The notes under the pieces were generated by a model, which saw nothing but the letters and a program-made list of their open reading frames with translations, searched no databases and was not told where the DNA came from. A DNA stretch of 64,000 bases from CAVSIS01 sp963814875 (lineage in GTDB: Bacteria; Acidobacteriota; Thermoanaerobaculia; Thermoanaerobaculales; Sulfomarinibacteraceae): NCBI GenBank assembly GCA_963814875.1, contig CAWFFJ010000016.1, positions 1 through 64,000 on the forward strand, read 5' to 3'. Position 1 is the first letter of the stretch. Each line of letters begins with the position of its first letter. Shown one piece after another: positions 1 through 7,752 of this stretch. The position numbers and the translations under genes are program-made.

Positions 1-31
1 AGACACCAAGCCATCACTTGGGTAGTGGCCC

Positions 32-478
32 TCACCTGCCTGCATCCCGCAGCTCCGCGCGCAGCAGCCCGTAGATCAGACCGCCCAAGCGATCAGCGTG
101 ATGGAGGACCGCTGCGGGGATCTCGACCCCGCGAACTCGCATCAGGACGAGATCGCTCTGCACCTCCTGGTTTTCTGCATACGCCGCCTCCAGATGCTGA
201 TACCGGTTGCCCAACGTCCGCCCGCTGGCCTCAGAGAGCCTCAACGCAGTACTGTGGTTTGATAGATAGGCTGTGTGTGTGCGATAAGATGCTGGGGAGT
301 TGTCGGCGGCCCGAACAAGGTGGTCTCTCAGATGTGACAGGCCACGTGGCAATGACAGCTCGGCGAGGGTTGCGGCAAGCTCTACGGCGACTGAGAGCGC
401 GAGCAGCTTGGCCCGGCCCCGAGGCAGACTGCGGTGGTAGGTTCGTGGCTGGCTGGACGGGGGAGTGTGCTGGCTCAT
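32..478 (-). CDS. Four-helix-bundle protein (23S rRNA intervening-sequence protein-like)
   Basis: Predicted small helical protein of 148 residues starting at the ATG whose complement is 476-478; the open frame continues upstream but has no better start. LRDHLVRAADNSPAS and the later SEASGR...NRYQHLEAAYAENQEVQ follow the family pattern of helix 1, an SEASGR turn and helices 2-4. About 17 residues (RTHTAYLSN...) appear inserted between the NSPAS and SEASGR motifs, encoded by a CA-repeat-bearing, less GC-rich stretch near 250-300. Family members have been proposed to bind RNA or partner proteins; the function here is unknown. There is no rRNA or reverse transcriptase nearby. The 5' end lies inside a large palindrome and the 3' end abuts an ACACCAAG motif at 3-10. 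Identification is fairly good, but function and intactness are uncertain. Confidence 0.6.
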   Translation of the reverse strand: MSQHTPPSSQPRTYHRSLPRGRAKLLALSVAVELAATLAELSLPRGLSHLRDHLVRAADNSPASYRTHTAYLSNHSTALRLSEASGRTLGNRYQHLEAAYAENQEVQSDLVLMRVRGVEIPAAVLHHADRLGGLIYGLLRAELRDAGR

Positions 479-616
479 ACGTTTCGAGAGGGCGACTGGC
501 GGCCGGCTGTCAAGGGTTGCCGCAGGCAACGAGCGCAGCGAGCCTGCCCTTGACCGCCGGGCGCCGGTCGCCTACTCACTCCATCTGAGCCAGCACACTC
601 TCCGTCCAGACAGCCC
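447..616. repeat. 170-bp imperfect palindrome spanning the four-helix gene start
   Basis: Two 70-nt arms (447-516 and 547-616) are inverted copies of each other. The innermost 26 nt match at 23 of 26 positions (491-516 against 547-572), and the outer parts share the 15-mer GAGTGTGCTGGCTCA and its complement. The 30-nt loop holds a small hairpin, GTTGCC-GCA-GGCAAC, at 516-530. The left arm contains the start codon and first codons of the four-helix gene, so the right arm is an inverted, non-coding duplicate of that gene's 5' end. Confidence 0.75.
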
Positions 617-644
617 GGCCACCCGCGAGACCTCGATCCCGGCC

Positions 645-1050
645 CGGCCGCCTGCTGCCCGCCGCCCGTCCCCCGGATTCTACCGAACACCCCCTGCCAG
701 TAGGCCCGGCTGCTCCCGCCCCTGCGTTCGGGTCCGGGATCAGGCTGCGGGCGGCAGGGCGCGGGGAGCCGGGATCGGGGGGCACGGCCGTGGCGGTCGG
801 GCGCCCGATCCCGTTCCGGCCGCCTGCTGCCCGCCGCCCGAACCCGGATTCCGCCCACCACCCCCGCCAGTCGACCCAGCTGCTCACGCCCCAGCGTTCG
901 GGTCTGCGATCAGGCTGCGGGCGGCAGGGCGCGGGGAGCAGGGGTCGGGACGCCAGGGCGTTGCAGGCCAAAATGCCGAACCCGACCCCGCCGCCCGCTC
1001 CCAGCTCCCCGTTGCCTGCCGCCCGATCCCGGATTCGAGCGCCCGATGCC
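645..1050. repeat. 171-bp tandem repeats with a third, inverted part-copy
   Basis: Two direct units begin with the same 24 bases at 645 and 817. They share GCGTTCGGGTC (724 and 894) and a 29-base block at 741-769 and 911-939. A third piece around 998-1040 resembles the inverted right half of a unit (GCTCCCC...CTGCCGCCCG, then ATCCCGGATTCG). No convincing gene was found in 479-1134; the open frames there have no recognisable protein. Confidence 0.7.
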
Positions 1051-1108
1051 TGTGGCTCACAGCCGGCAGCACCGGCTCTCAGGCCTGCCCCTGGAGTGCT
1101 CTTGGGTT

Positions 1109-1147
1109 GCGGGCGAAGCCCGCGCTGAGTCTCTGTGCCTCTGGTGT
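1109..1147. repeat. Hairpin followed by a CTCTGTGCCTCTG-type repeat end
   Basis: A perfect hairpin GCGGGC-GAA-GCCCGC (1109-1123) is followed by GAGTCTCTGTGCCTCTGGTG. The CTCTGTGCCTCTG word recurs at 36518-36530 as the end of a MITE-like element. It sits exactly where the VWA reading frame begins, so it probably marks the break that removed that gene's 5' part (inference). Confidence 0.5.
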
Positions 1148-1875
1148 GTCCCTACCACGCGGTCGAGATCGCACGCGGCGCCGGCGAGGAACGGGTCGTC
1201 ACCCTCGACGGCGGCGAGGTCCCCGCGGACCGCGACTTCGTGCTCCGCTGGACGCCGGAGCGAGGCAGTGCGCCGCGGGCGGCGGTCTTCGCCGAAACCT
1301 GGGAGGGACAGACCTACGTGCTTGCGATGGTCCTTCCCCCCGCCTCGGAGCACATCACCCAGGCGCGTCCGCCGCGCGAGATCGTGCTTGTGATCGACAC
1401 CTCGGGCTCGATGCAGGGCACCTCGATCGTCCAGGCCCGCGCTGCGCTCAAGGACGTCCTCGACCGACTCGACCCCGAGGACCTGTTCAACGTCATCCGC
1501 TTCGACTCACGCATGGAGCGCCACTTCCCCGCCAGCCGTCCGGCGATGCTCGCCGCGCTCGCCTTCGCGCCCGGCCACGTCGACGGAACCGCCACGCCGT
1601 GCGCTCCGGGCAACTGCGTCCTCGCCGGTCACCGCGACACCACCTTCGCCTTTCTGCACAGGGTCGCACCGGGAGACCCGCTCTCGCTCGAGGATCCCTC
1701 TGGCGCGGTGCACGCCTACCGGGTCGTCGCCGTCCGTGTCGTCCACGAGAGCGAGGGCTGGGTGCTCGGTCCGGCGGCGAGCGAGCGGCTGACCCTGCTG
1801 ACCCGCTACCCGTTCTCGAGCCCGGTGGCGGGCGGTCCGCTCCGCTGGGTGGTGTGGGCCGACCCCGCCGAGGAC
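1135..1875 (+). pseudogene. Chimeric remnant: VIT/VWA sortase-target protein fused to a class-GN sortase lacking its Cys
   Basis: The frame runs 1135-2088 without a stop, but only the part to about 1875 resembles known proteins. Residues 1-144 look like a fragment of a VIT/VWA sortase-target protein: FAETWEGQTYVLAM, then a MIDAS-type start VLVIDTSGSMQG. At about 1567-1585 it passes in frame into a sortase: GHVDGTATP..GN and the catalytic His in AGHRDTTF. The usual TLxTC motif reads TLLTRYPF, so the nucleophilic Cys is Arg (CGC at 1804-1806, one transition from TGC). Target and sortase are normally separate neighbouring genes, so a deletion probably fused them. The native sortase stop is missing and the frame continues antisense into the next gene. 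It is almost certainly not an active sortase. Confidence 0.7.
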
Positions 1876-2735
1876 CTCGGCTCGAGCAGGCCGCTGACCG
1901 GGGCGAAGGCGCCCATCAGCGCGACTGCAGCAGCAGCCTCGAGCAGCGCGCCCGCCGCCACCATGACCAGGCCCCACGACGAGGCGGCCAGCGACGGGAC
2001 GGCGAGAAGCATGATCGCAGCGAGCATCACTGCGCCGAGGCCGACCGCCGACCACAGCAACACTGCGGCCGCGCTCGCCAGCGGGTGACGCAGGACAACC
2101 CACAGCCCCTCCACCCAGGCGAGAACCGCCGAGCTGCGGTCGGGACGGGCAAGCCGCCAGACGCCGGCGACGGTCGCCGCCCGACACGCCGCCAGGATCA
2201 GGACGACGACGGCGGCGCTGGCGATGACGACCACCACCAGGCGGACCTCCGCCATCGCTGTCCACGCCTGCCCGATCATCTCCAGCGCGACCGCCACGAG
2301 CAGGGCGATGCCTCCGGCCGCTACCGCGAGACCTGTGAGATGGACCCGTGCAACCGGCCACCAACGGGTGAGACCGAGCCCGAGCAGCTCACCAAGCCGC
2401 ACTCGCCGCTCGCCGGCCCAGACCCGCCACGAGGTCACTCCAGCTCGCCACAAAACCTGCCAGGCCCAGAGCAGGACCAGGCCGGCGGCGAGACCGACCT
2501 CGAGCGGCCTCGGGACGCCTGCGAGTGCCCCGCGGGCGATGACTGCGAGCTCGCCGGGCGGGAGCGAACCAAGATCGTTCGGGAGGCGCCCCAGCGCCGG
2601 GGAGAGGGCGCTCACGACAACCATACAGGCCGGCGCCATGGCGGCCCCGGCGGCCAGCCACACCGCCCCAGCGACCGGAGCGAAGCGCCGAGCCTCGCGG
2701 GCGCCGAGCGTTGCGGAAGGCCGATGCATCGTCAC
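1806..2735 (-). CDS. Polytopic membrane protein, C-terminus run-on
   Basis: The frame encodes 309 residues, with a GTG start and the sequence GGGAG just upstream. About six hydrophobic segments are visible, for example GLAAGLVLLWAWQVLW, VVVVIASAAVVVLILAA and AAAVLLWSAVGLGAVML. No catalytic motif or family was recognised. It starts 10 nt after the M1 peptidase stop, so the two genes probably form an operon, and it may assist or anchor that pathway. The last 22 or so residues are the antisense of the sortase remnant, so the natural C-terminus seems to have been lost in the same deletion. The membrane location is well supported; the function is unknown. Confidence 0.55.
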   Translation of the reverse strand: MTMHRPSATLGAREARRFAPVAGAVWLAAGAAMAPACMVVVSALSPALGRLPNDLGSLPPGELAVIARGALAGVPRPLEVGLAAGLVLLWAWQVLWRAGVTSWRVWAGERRVRLGELLGLGLTRWWPVARVHLTGLAVAAGGIALLVAVALEMIGQAWTAMAEVRLVVVVIASAAVVVLILAACRAATVAGVWRLARPDRSSAVLAWVEGLWVVLRHPLASAAAVLLWSAVGLGAVMLAAIMLLAVPSLAASSWGLVMVAAGALLEAAAAVALMGAFAPVSGLLEPRSSAGSAHTTQRSGPPATGLENG

Positions 2736-2745
2736 GTCAGCTCCC

Positions 2746-4737
2746 TCATCCGCCTGCCAGCGTGGCGGTCAGACCCGCGAGCCATGTGACCGCCGTCAGC
2801 AGACGGAAGCGCGGACCGGAGGACGGACGGCGGCGCCACCGGTTGTCACCGCGCCGCGTTTCGAGCAGCCAGACGCCGTCCGGGTCGATGGTCACAGTCT
2901 CGAGATCGGAGTCGGCGTCGACCGCCCACCGCACCCACCGGGCGCGACCGTCCCACGTCCGTCGCTCGCGGCGGCCGTCGGCCCAGACGAGCTCGACCTC
3001 GACCGGTGCCACCAGATCGCCGATCCGGCCGAGCTCGATCTCGATCCGATACAACGACGACGATGCGCTCGCGGCCGACTCCGCGCCGGACGGTGGTGGG
3101 CCGTCCCCGTCCGACGGCGAACCTGCATCGACCCGACGGCTGTGCACCGCCAGGACCGCCCAGTCCGGGGTCGCGTCGGCCTCAACCACCTGGTGGAAGA
3201 ACCAGGCGAGGTCGGCGCCGGTGGCCTCGGACAGGGCGGCCTCGAGGTCGACGCCGGTGGGGTGGCGAAAGGACCACTCGGCGACGTAAGCGCGCAGGGC
3301 GCGCGCGAAGCGGTCGCGCCCGACCAGCCCCTCAATCGTTGCCAGGGCGAGGGCGGTCTTGCTGTAGCTGGCATCTGCGTAGTCGCCTGAGTGGCGGAAC
3401 TCCCACGGTCGCCGGTCGATGGTCACCGGCAGCCGGCGCCCGGCGAGGGCGAGGCGCTCGCTGGCCCACGGCCAGCCGAGCAGCCGCCTCGTCCCGAGCC
3501 CATCGTCGACGATCGCGGTCAGGCAGACGTCCTCGACGTACTCGGCGAGACCCTCGTCGAGCCACGCCTGCTCGCTCTCGTTCGATGCCACCAGACCGTA
3601 GAAGTACTGGTGGGCGAGCTCGTGGACGGTCACCTCCTCGATCCACGGCACAAGGTCGAGCGGCGGCACGACCTCGAGCAGGCTGGCACCGGTCGTGATC
3701 AGGGTCGGGTACTCCATGCCCGCGGCCCCCTCGGCGCCGAGCGGAGGGCTCACGATCGTCAGCTGCGGGTACGGATAGGGTCCGTACCACAGGCCCAACC
3801 ACGCGACCGACAGGCGAACCGCTCGCAGCATGCGCTCGGTGAGCGGGCCCTGGCTGCGCGGCAGGATCAGACGCAGGTGGATCGGCGGCAGCTCGAGCTC
3901 GGCCGCGCTGAGACCGAGGCGGCGGCGGGACTCGGCGAGCCACCCCGGAGGAACATCGCGCTGCGGCTCGAAGCCTGTCTCCACGACCTCCATGAGCTCC
4001 GCCGGCGCGGCGCACCACGCGAAGTCGTGGACGCGTTCGGCGCGCAGGACGACGCGTCTGCGCCCTGGCTCCGATCCGCTCAGCTCGGCGAGCTCGACCC
4101 CGGTGCCGCCAACCACCCAGCCCTCGGGCACCTCGATCTCCACCCGCCACGATGCGAAGTCCGCGAAGAACTCGGCGTTGGCGTGAAACTGGTGGCAGCT
4201 CCACCCGTTGTCGAGGAGGACCCCGATCTTTGGAAACCACTGTGCCACCATGTGGAAACCGCCCGCGAAACCGGTCCGCGCCAGCAGCTCGGGGAGCTGC
4301 GCCGAGAAGCGCATCTCGAGATCGACCGCCTGGCCCGGCCTGAGCGGCATCGGCAGCGGCACCCGCGCGACCGTGGCGTCGTCCCGGTTGCCGTCATCGG
4401 GCTGGATCATCTCGAGTCCGGGCAGCAGGTCGATGCCGTCCGTGGTGGTCAGGGCCTCGAGCTCGATCCCTCCCCATGGGTCGAGGTGGTCGGTGCCGCC
4501 ATCGGCGGCCCACTCTCGCATGAAGGTCGTGTCGGGGCCTCGAAACGCGTTCAGGTAGAGATGCATTCGGAGCTCGTCGGTGGCGTTTGACGACCTGTTG
4601 GTCCAGTGCACCGTCCCGCGCCCCGCAAGGCGATGGGTCGTCGCGTCGAGCACCACCGACAGGTTGTAGGCGACCGGCGCCGTCTGGGCCGCCGACGGAA
4701 GCGCGGTGACCAGCACGAGGACAGCCCCAAGCCACAC
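2746..4737 (-). CDS. Secreted M1-family metallopeptidase
   Basis: Predicted zinc aminopeptidase-like protein of about 663 residues, exported by an N-terminal signal (GAVLVLVTALPSAAQ). The GTG at 4737 is chosen because the signal peptide starts there; the frame is open to 5250 but overlaps a divergent gene. Beta-rich N-terminal domain, then GMEYPTLITTG (the position of the M1 GAMEN exopeptidase motif) and HELAH near residues 372-376, followed after 18 residues by the Glu of WLDEGLAEY. These are the zinc ligands and catalytic Glu of family M1. The C-terminal part is a less conserved beta domain. The gene is divergent from the secreted protein at 4807 and upstream of the membrane-protein gene. 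Substrate unknown; GMEYP in place of GAMEN suggests a bacterial subgroup with altered N-terminal recognition. Confidence 0.85.
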   Translation of the reverse strand: MWLGAVLVLVTALPSAAQTAPVAYNLSVVLDATTHRLAGRGTVHWTNRSSNATDELRMHLYLNAFRGPDTTFMREWAADGGTDHLDPWGGIELEALTTTDGIDLLPGLEMIQPDDGNRDDATVARVPLPMPLRPGQAVDLEMRFSAQLPELLARTGFAGGFHMVAQWFPKIGVLLDNGWSCHQFHANAEFFADFASWRVEIEVPEGWVVGGTGVELAELSGSEPGRRRVVLRAERVHDFAWCAAPAELMEVVETGFEPQRDVPPGWLAESRRRLGLSAAELELPPIHLRLILPRSQGPLTERMLRAVRLSVAWLGLWYGPYPYPQLTIVSPPLGAEGAAGMEYPTLITTGASLLEVVPPLDLVPWIEEVTVHELAHQYFYGLVASNESEQAWLDEGLAEYVEDVCLTAIVDDGLGTRRLLGWPWASERLALAGRRLPVTIDRRPWEFRHSGDYADASYSKTALALATIEGLVGRDRFARALRAYVAEWSFRHPTGVDLEAALSEATGADLAWFFHQVVEADATPDWAVLAVHSRRVDAGSPSDGDGPPPSGAESAASASSSLYRIEIELGRIGDLVAPVEVELVWADGRRERRTWDGRARWVRWAVDADSDLETVTIDPDGVWLLETRRGDNRWRRRPSSGPRFRLLTAVTWLAGLTATLAGG

Positions 4738-4806
4738 AGCCGACCGGGGCGTCGCCGGTGGGATGGCTGGCGGGACGGCGGCTGTTCTCCTAGGATGGAG
4801 CGTGGT

Positions 4807-5238
4807 ATGAGCTTTCGAAACCGCCTCATCGTGGTGCTCATCGCGGTCTCTCCGGCCGTCGCCGGAGCTGGCCAGCAGAGCTTCCGCCTCAACCTCGGGT
4901 CGATGAACGTCGCGCCTCAGGATCCGCGCTCCGAGCAGCGCCTCGCCGAGTGGAACTCGCCGATGGGACGGCTCCAGTACGACCTCGCCGAGCAACGGGC
5001 CGGGCTCGGTCGATCTGGCCTGGTCGGCGGGTCGACCGGTGGCGTCGCAGTCCGAGTGAAGCTTCAGCGCGGGTTTCGGGCCAACCTGGTGGCCATCTTC
5101 CAGGACGCCGGCACCGAGCTCTACGAACAGCGCCTCGCGCCCATCCGCTGGCCGTGGTCGAAGAAGCCTTCCGAGCCCGTCCCGAGCCTGGACGAGCAGC
5201 TTTCCGAGCTGCTCGGACACCGCCTCACCACCCGCTGA
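4807..5238 (+). CDS. Small secreted protein of unknown function
   Basis: 143 residues from the ATG at 4807, with GGAG eight bases upstream. Residues 1-22 (MSFRNRLIVVLIAVSPAVAG) form a typical Sec signal peptide. The mature part is charged and polar and repeats short LAEW/LAEQR-like segments; no known domain or cysteine pair was seen. It is divergent from the M1 peptidase, with only about 70 bases between the starts, so the two could share a control region. It ends 75 bases before the convergent hup gene. No function is proposed. Confidence 0.55.
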   Translation: MSFRNRLIVVLIAVSPAVAGAGQQSFRLNLGSMNVAPQDPRSEQRLAEWNSPMGRLQYDLAEQRAGLGRSGLVGGSTGGVAVRVKLQRGFRANLVAIFQDAGTELYEQRLAPIRWPWSKKPSEPVPSLDEQLSELLGHRLTTR

Positions 5239-5312
5239 CGGCCACACCACAGCTGCCGGCTGGTGGCCGGCAACCCGCGATCCGGTGATCCGGCCGCAGT
5301 GGACAGCGACGC

Positions 5313-5585
5313 CTACAGTTGGTCCTTGAGCGTCTTGGAGACCTTGAACCGAACGGTCTTCGAGGCGGCGATGGTGATGGTCTTGCCGGTCGCCGGGTTA
5401 CGCCCCTGGCGGCTCGGGCGCTCGCTGACCTGAAAGGTGCCGAAGTTCGGCACCGCGACCTTGTCACCCTTGGACAATGCCTCGCCGAAGAGCTCGAACA
5501 GGGTGTCGTAGCACATCGCCACCCGCGTCTTGGGGATTCCAGTCAGCTCCGAAATGCGATCTACCATGTCGGCTTTGCCTGCCAT
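5313..5585 (-). CDS. hup: HU-family DNA-binding protein
   Basis: 90-residue histone-like protein. The N-terminal dimerising helices (DMVDRISELTGIPKTRV) are followed by VAVPNFGTFQV and the DNA-clasping arm GRNPATGKTITIAASKTVRFK, the HU/IHF signature with the Pro that kinks DNA. The length is standard. HU bends DNA and compacts the nucleoid. A single gene with a promoter-like TTGACC-17 bp-TAGCCT just upstream suggests its own transcript. IHF cannot be fully excluded by eye, but the sequence is HU-like. Confidence 0.93.
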   Translation of the reverse strand: MAGKADMVDRISELTGIPKTRVAMCYDTLFELFGEALSKGDKVAVPNFGTFQVSERPSRQGRNPATGKTITIAASKTVRFKVSKTLKDQL

Positions 5586-5615
5586 ATGTCCTCCGAGTTC
5601 TGCTCGTGTCGAGTG

Positions 5616-5644
5616 AGGCTAGCGCGCATTGTCGGGACGGTCAA
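5616..5644 (-). promoter_or_regulatory. Putative sigma-70 promoter of hup
   Basis: Read on the minus strand, a -35-like TTGACC (5639-5644) and a -10-like TAGCCT (5616-5621) are separated by 17 bp, about 30 bp before the hup start. It overlaps the end of the GGDEF gene. Confidence 0.45.
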
Positions 5645-7421
5645 GGCGGCGCGGCTCGCGACTCCTGGCGAGCGAGGCATAGGTCACCACCTGGTTCTTG
5701 CCCGCTCGTTTGGCCTCGAGGAGCGCGGCGTCGGCCCGCCACACCGACTCCATCGGGTCGGCACCAGGCTCCAGATCGGTCGATGCGGCAACCCCGAACG
5801 ACGCGGTGTAGCGCACACTGTGCTCACCAACCTGGAGCCTGCGCAGATCGAGCATCCGCCGCAACCTCTCCGCTGAGGCCGCAGCTTCCGGTGAGCTCGC
5901 CCCTGGGAGCAACGCGAGAAACTCCTCACCCCCGTAGCGCACTGCGACGTCCAACGAGCGCAGCGACCCGACCAGGAGAGCGGCCAGATCCACGAGCACA
6001 GCGTCGCCGGCACGGTGGCCGAGCGCGTCATTGATCTGCTTGAACCAGTCGATGTCCAGCATCACCACGGCGAACGGTTCGCCGCGCGCGGCGAGCGTTC
6101 GCAGAGCCCGTTCGAAGTAGCGTCGGATCGCAACCCCGGTGAGCGGGTCGGTGTTGGCGAGCCAGTACAACCTGGCGTTAGCGAGGGCCGCCGAACCCTG
6201 CTGGCAGACCGTCTCGAGCAGCGCGAGCTCACCCTCCGAGGGTCCGCTCGCGCGCGGGAACTCGATCCTCAGGCGCGCCCGAACCGACTCGCCGACCTCG
6301 AAGTCGGCGGTGTAGACCGCCCGATCCCCTGGCTCCCAATTGAGCCCCTCCGGCTGACCCTCGGCCCGGGCCACCGAGTCGGGCGCGATGTCAGCGCGAT
6401 GGCCGCTGGCGTCAAACGCGAACACCTGCGACAGCCGCTCCCCCGGGTCGTCGATGAGCAGCATCAGTGAGTCGAAGCGGACCACATCCCGGATCACGAT
6501 GTGAAAGCGCCGTACGAGCTCGCCGATGTCGAGCGTTCCGGAGAGCATCTCTCCCGAATGTCGCAGCAACTCGAGGTCCTTGAGCCGTCCGTGGAGGTTC
6601 TCGCGATCCTGCCACGACCGCCAACCGAGAAAGGCGGCGAGAAGGTAGAGCCAGGCGAGCAGGGCGAACGCCGCGTCGCCGAGCCGGATCTCCGTGACCG
6701 CGAGCAGGAGCGCCGCGGGCAGCGCGAGGAACTCGGCCAGGGCGGGAATTGGAATCACCGTGCGCAGCACCGTCACCACGTCGCCACCCGCACTCAGCGA
6801 CACCGCCAGGCTGGCCAGGTTGAGCAGCATGTAGACCCCGACCGTGAGCAGAACACTCGCGCCCAGAGTCCCGAGGTCGACCGTGCCGACCGGCGCCTCG
6901 AGATCGAAGACTGCAAACGCCGTGGTGCTCGCCGCCCAGTACACGAGACCGCCGACTCCGGTCGCGTACACCGTCCGGGCGATTCGCAGCACTCCCGGCC
7001 TGTGGCGTTGTGCTCCGAGCAACAACCTCACCTCGCGGATCGCCGACCACGCCAGCGCGACCCCGCCGACCGCGGCGGCACCGGCAACCGGTCCGCACAG
7101 TAGGCAGCCGGCGAGCAGGAAACCGACCCCGAGCGAGACGTTGGCGTAGGAGACGTGCACCGGGAGGTACTGGGCGAGCAGGGCGAGGGCTGAGAGCGCT
7201 GCTAGGGCACCCCAATCGGCGGATGCCGGCCAGCCGACGGCCATGCGCCACGTGAGCACGAGCAGGGACGGCACCCCAAGCGCGAGATAGGCCAGGGCGA
7301 GTCTGCGGTTGCGTCGCACCGGAAGCGGACCGCGGACCGCAGTGTCGGTACTCCAACCGGAGAGCGTGAACTCGGCAAAGATCGTTCCGAGATCGCGCGG
7401 AGGGGATGGGTTTTCGGTCAT
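5619..7421 (-). CDS. Membrane-bound diguanylate cyclase (GGDEF) with sensor region
   Basis: 600 residues. The N-terminal 250 or so residues contain multiple hydrophobic helices (for example LALAYLALGVPSLLVLTWRM and VGVYMLLNLASLAVSLSA), a membrane sensor module. A GAF-like segment follows (about 270-420: LDIGELVRRFHIVIRDVVRFDSLMLLIDD). The C-terminal GGDEF domain contains NTDPLTGVAIRRYFE, VVMLDIDWFKQIND and RYGGEEFLALLPG near residue 495. The GGEEF signature is intact, so it should make cyclic di-GMP from two GTP at the inner membrane face. I see no RxxD inhibitory site four residues before the signature. No EAL domain is present. The signal is unknown. Confidence 0.88.
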   Translation of the reverse strand: MTENPSPPRDLGTIFAEFTLSGWSTDTAVRGPLPVRRNRRLALAYLALGVPSLLVLTWRMAVGWPASADWGALAALSALALLAQYLPVHVSYANVSLGVGFLLAGCLLCGPVAGAAAVGGVALAWSAIREVRLLLGAQRHRPGVLRIARTVYATGVGGLVYWAASTTAFAVFDLEAPVGTVDLGTLGASVLLTVGVYMLLNLASLAVSLSAGGDVVTVLRTVIPIPALAEFLALPAALLLAVTEIRLGDAAFALLAWLYLLAAFLGWRSWQDRENLHGRLKDLELLRHSGEMLSGTLDIGELVRRFHIVIRDVVRFDSLMLLIDDPGERLSQVFAFDASGHRADIAPDSVARAEGQPEGLNWEPGDRAVYTADFEVGESVRARLRIEFPRASGPSEGELALLETVCQQGSAALANARLYWLANTDPLTGVAIRRYFERALRTLAARGEPFAVVMLDIDWFKQINDALGHRAGDAVLVDLAALLVGSLRSLDVAVRYGGEEFLALLPGASSPEAAASAERLRRMLDLRRLQVGEHSVRYTASFGVAASTDLEPGADPMESVWRADAALLEAKRAGKNQVVTYASLARSREPRRLDRPDNAR

Positions 7422-7620
7422 GACCGAAAACCGGTATTGTCATCGTCGGAGAGGTGGCCGTCACGTCGAGCGTGGCGGTCGGCGACCTCTCGGCCGCGAC
7501 CGTACGCCCCCCGGGGCGAGAACAAGGACCCCATGTTGCGCACCATGTCCTCCGAAGCGCAAATGTTCGGCTCAAAATAGCAGATGGCCGCTCGACGACC
7601 GCCCCTCGTACAATACGGCG

Positions 7621-7752
7621 ATGACACGCGACCCCAGCGTCTCTGTGCTCGCCCCTCAGACCGTCGGCGCCATGATCCACCGAAGCCCCGTCGTCGCCGC
7701 CGAAAACCACGTCCAACGTGGTCCGAGCCGCCGCGCGCCGGGGGCCGTATGA
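7621..7752 (+). CDS. Possible 43-codon leader ORF coupled to the TMTC-like gene
   Basis: An ATG at 7621 opens a 43-codon frame whose TGA (7750-7752) overlaps the next start as ATGA. The downstream gene has no clear ribosome-binding site of its own, so translational coupling is possible. TACAAT at 7609-7614 could be a -10, giving a near-leaderless message. No homologue is recognised and the peptide is Arg/Pro-rich, like many chance frames in this genome. The rest of 7422-7620 shows nothing else recognisable. Confidence 0.25.
   Translation: MTRDPSVSVLAPQTVGAMIHRSPVVAAENHVQRGPSRRAPGAV

Noticed and set aside
32..478. Diversity-generating retroelement accessory (Avd)
   Set aside because: The protein has a similar four-helix fold, but no reverse transcriptase, template repeat or variable repeat is found.
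645..985. CRISPR array
   Set aside because: Repeats are about 171 bp with no short unique spacers, and no cas gene is present.
465..2789. 774-codon plus-strand open frame
   Set aside because: It spans the repeats and the antisense of other genes; no protein-like segment except an inverted echo of the four-helix N-terminus caused by the palindrome.
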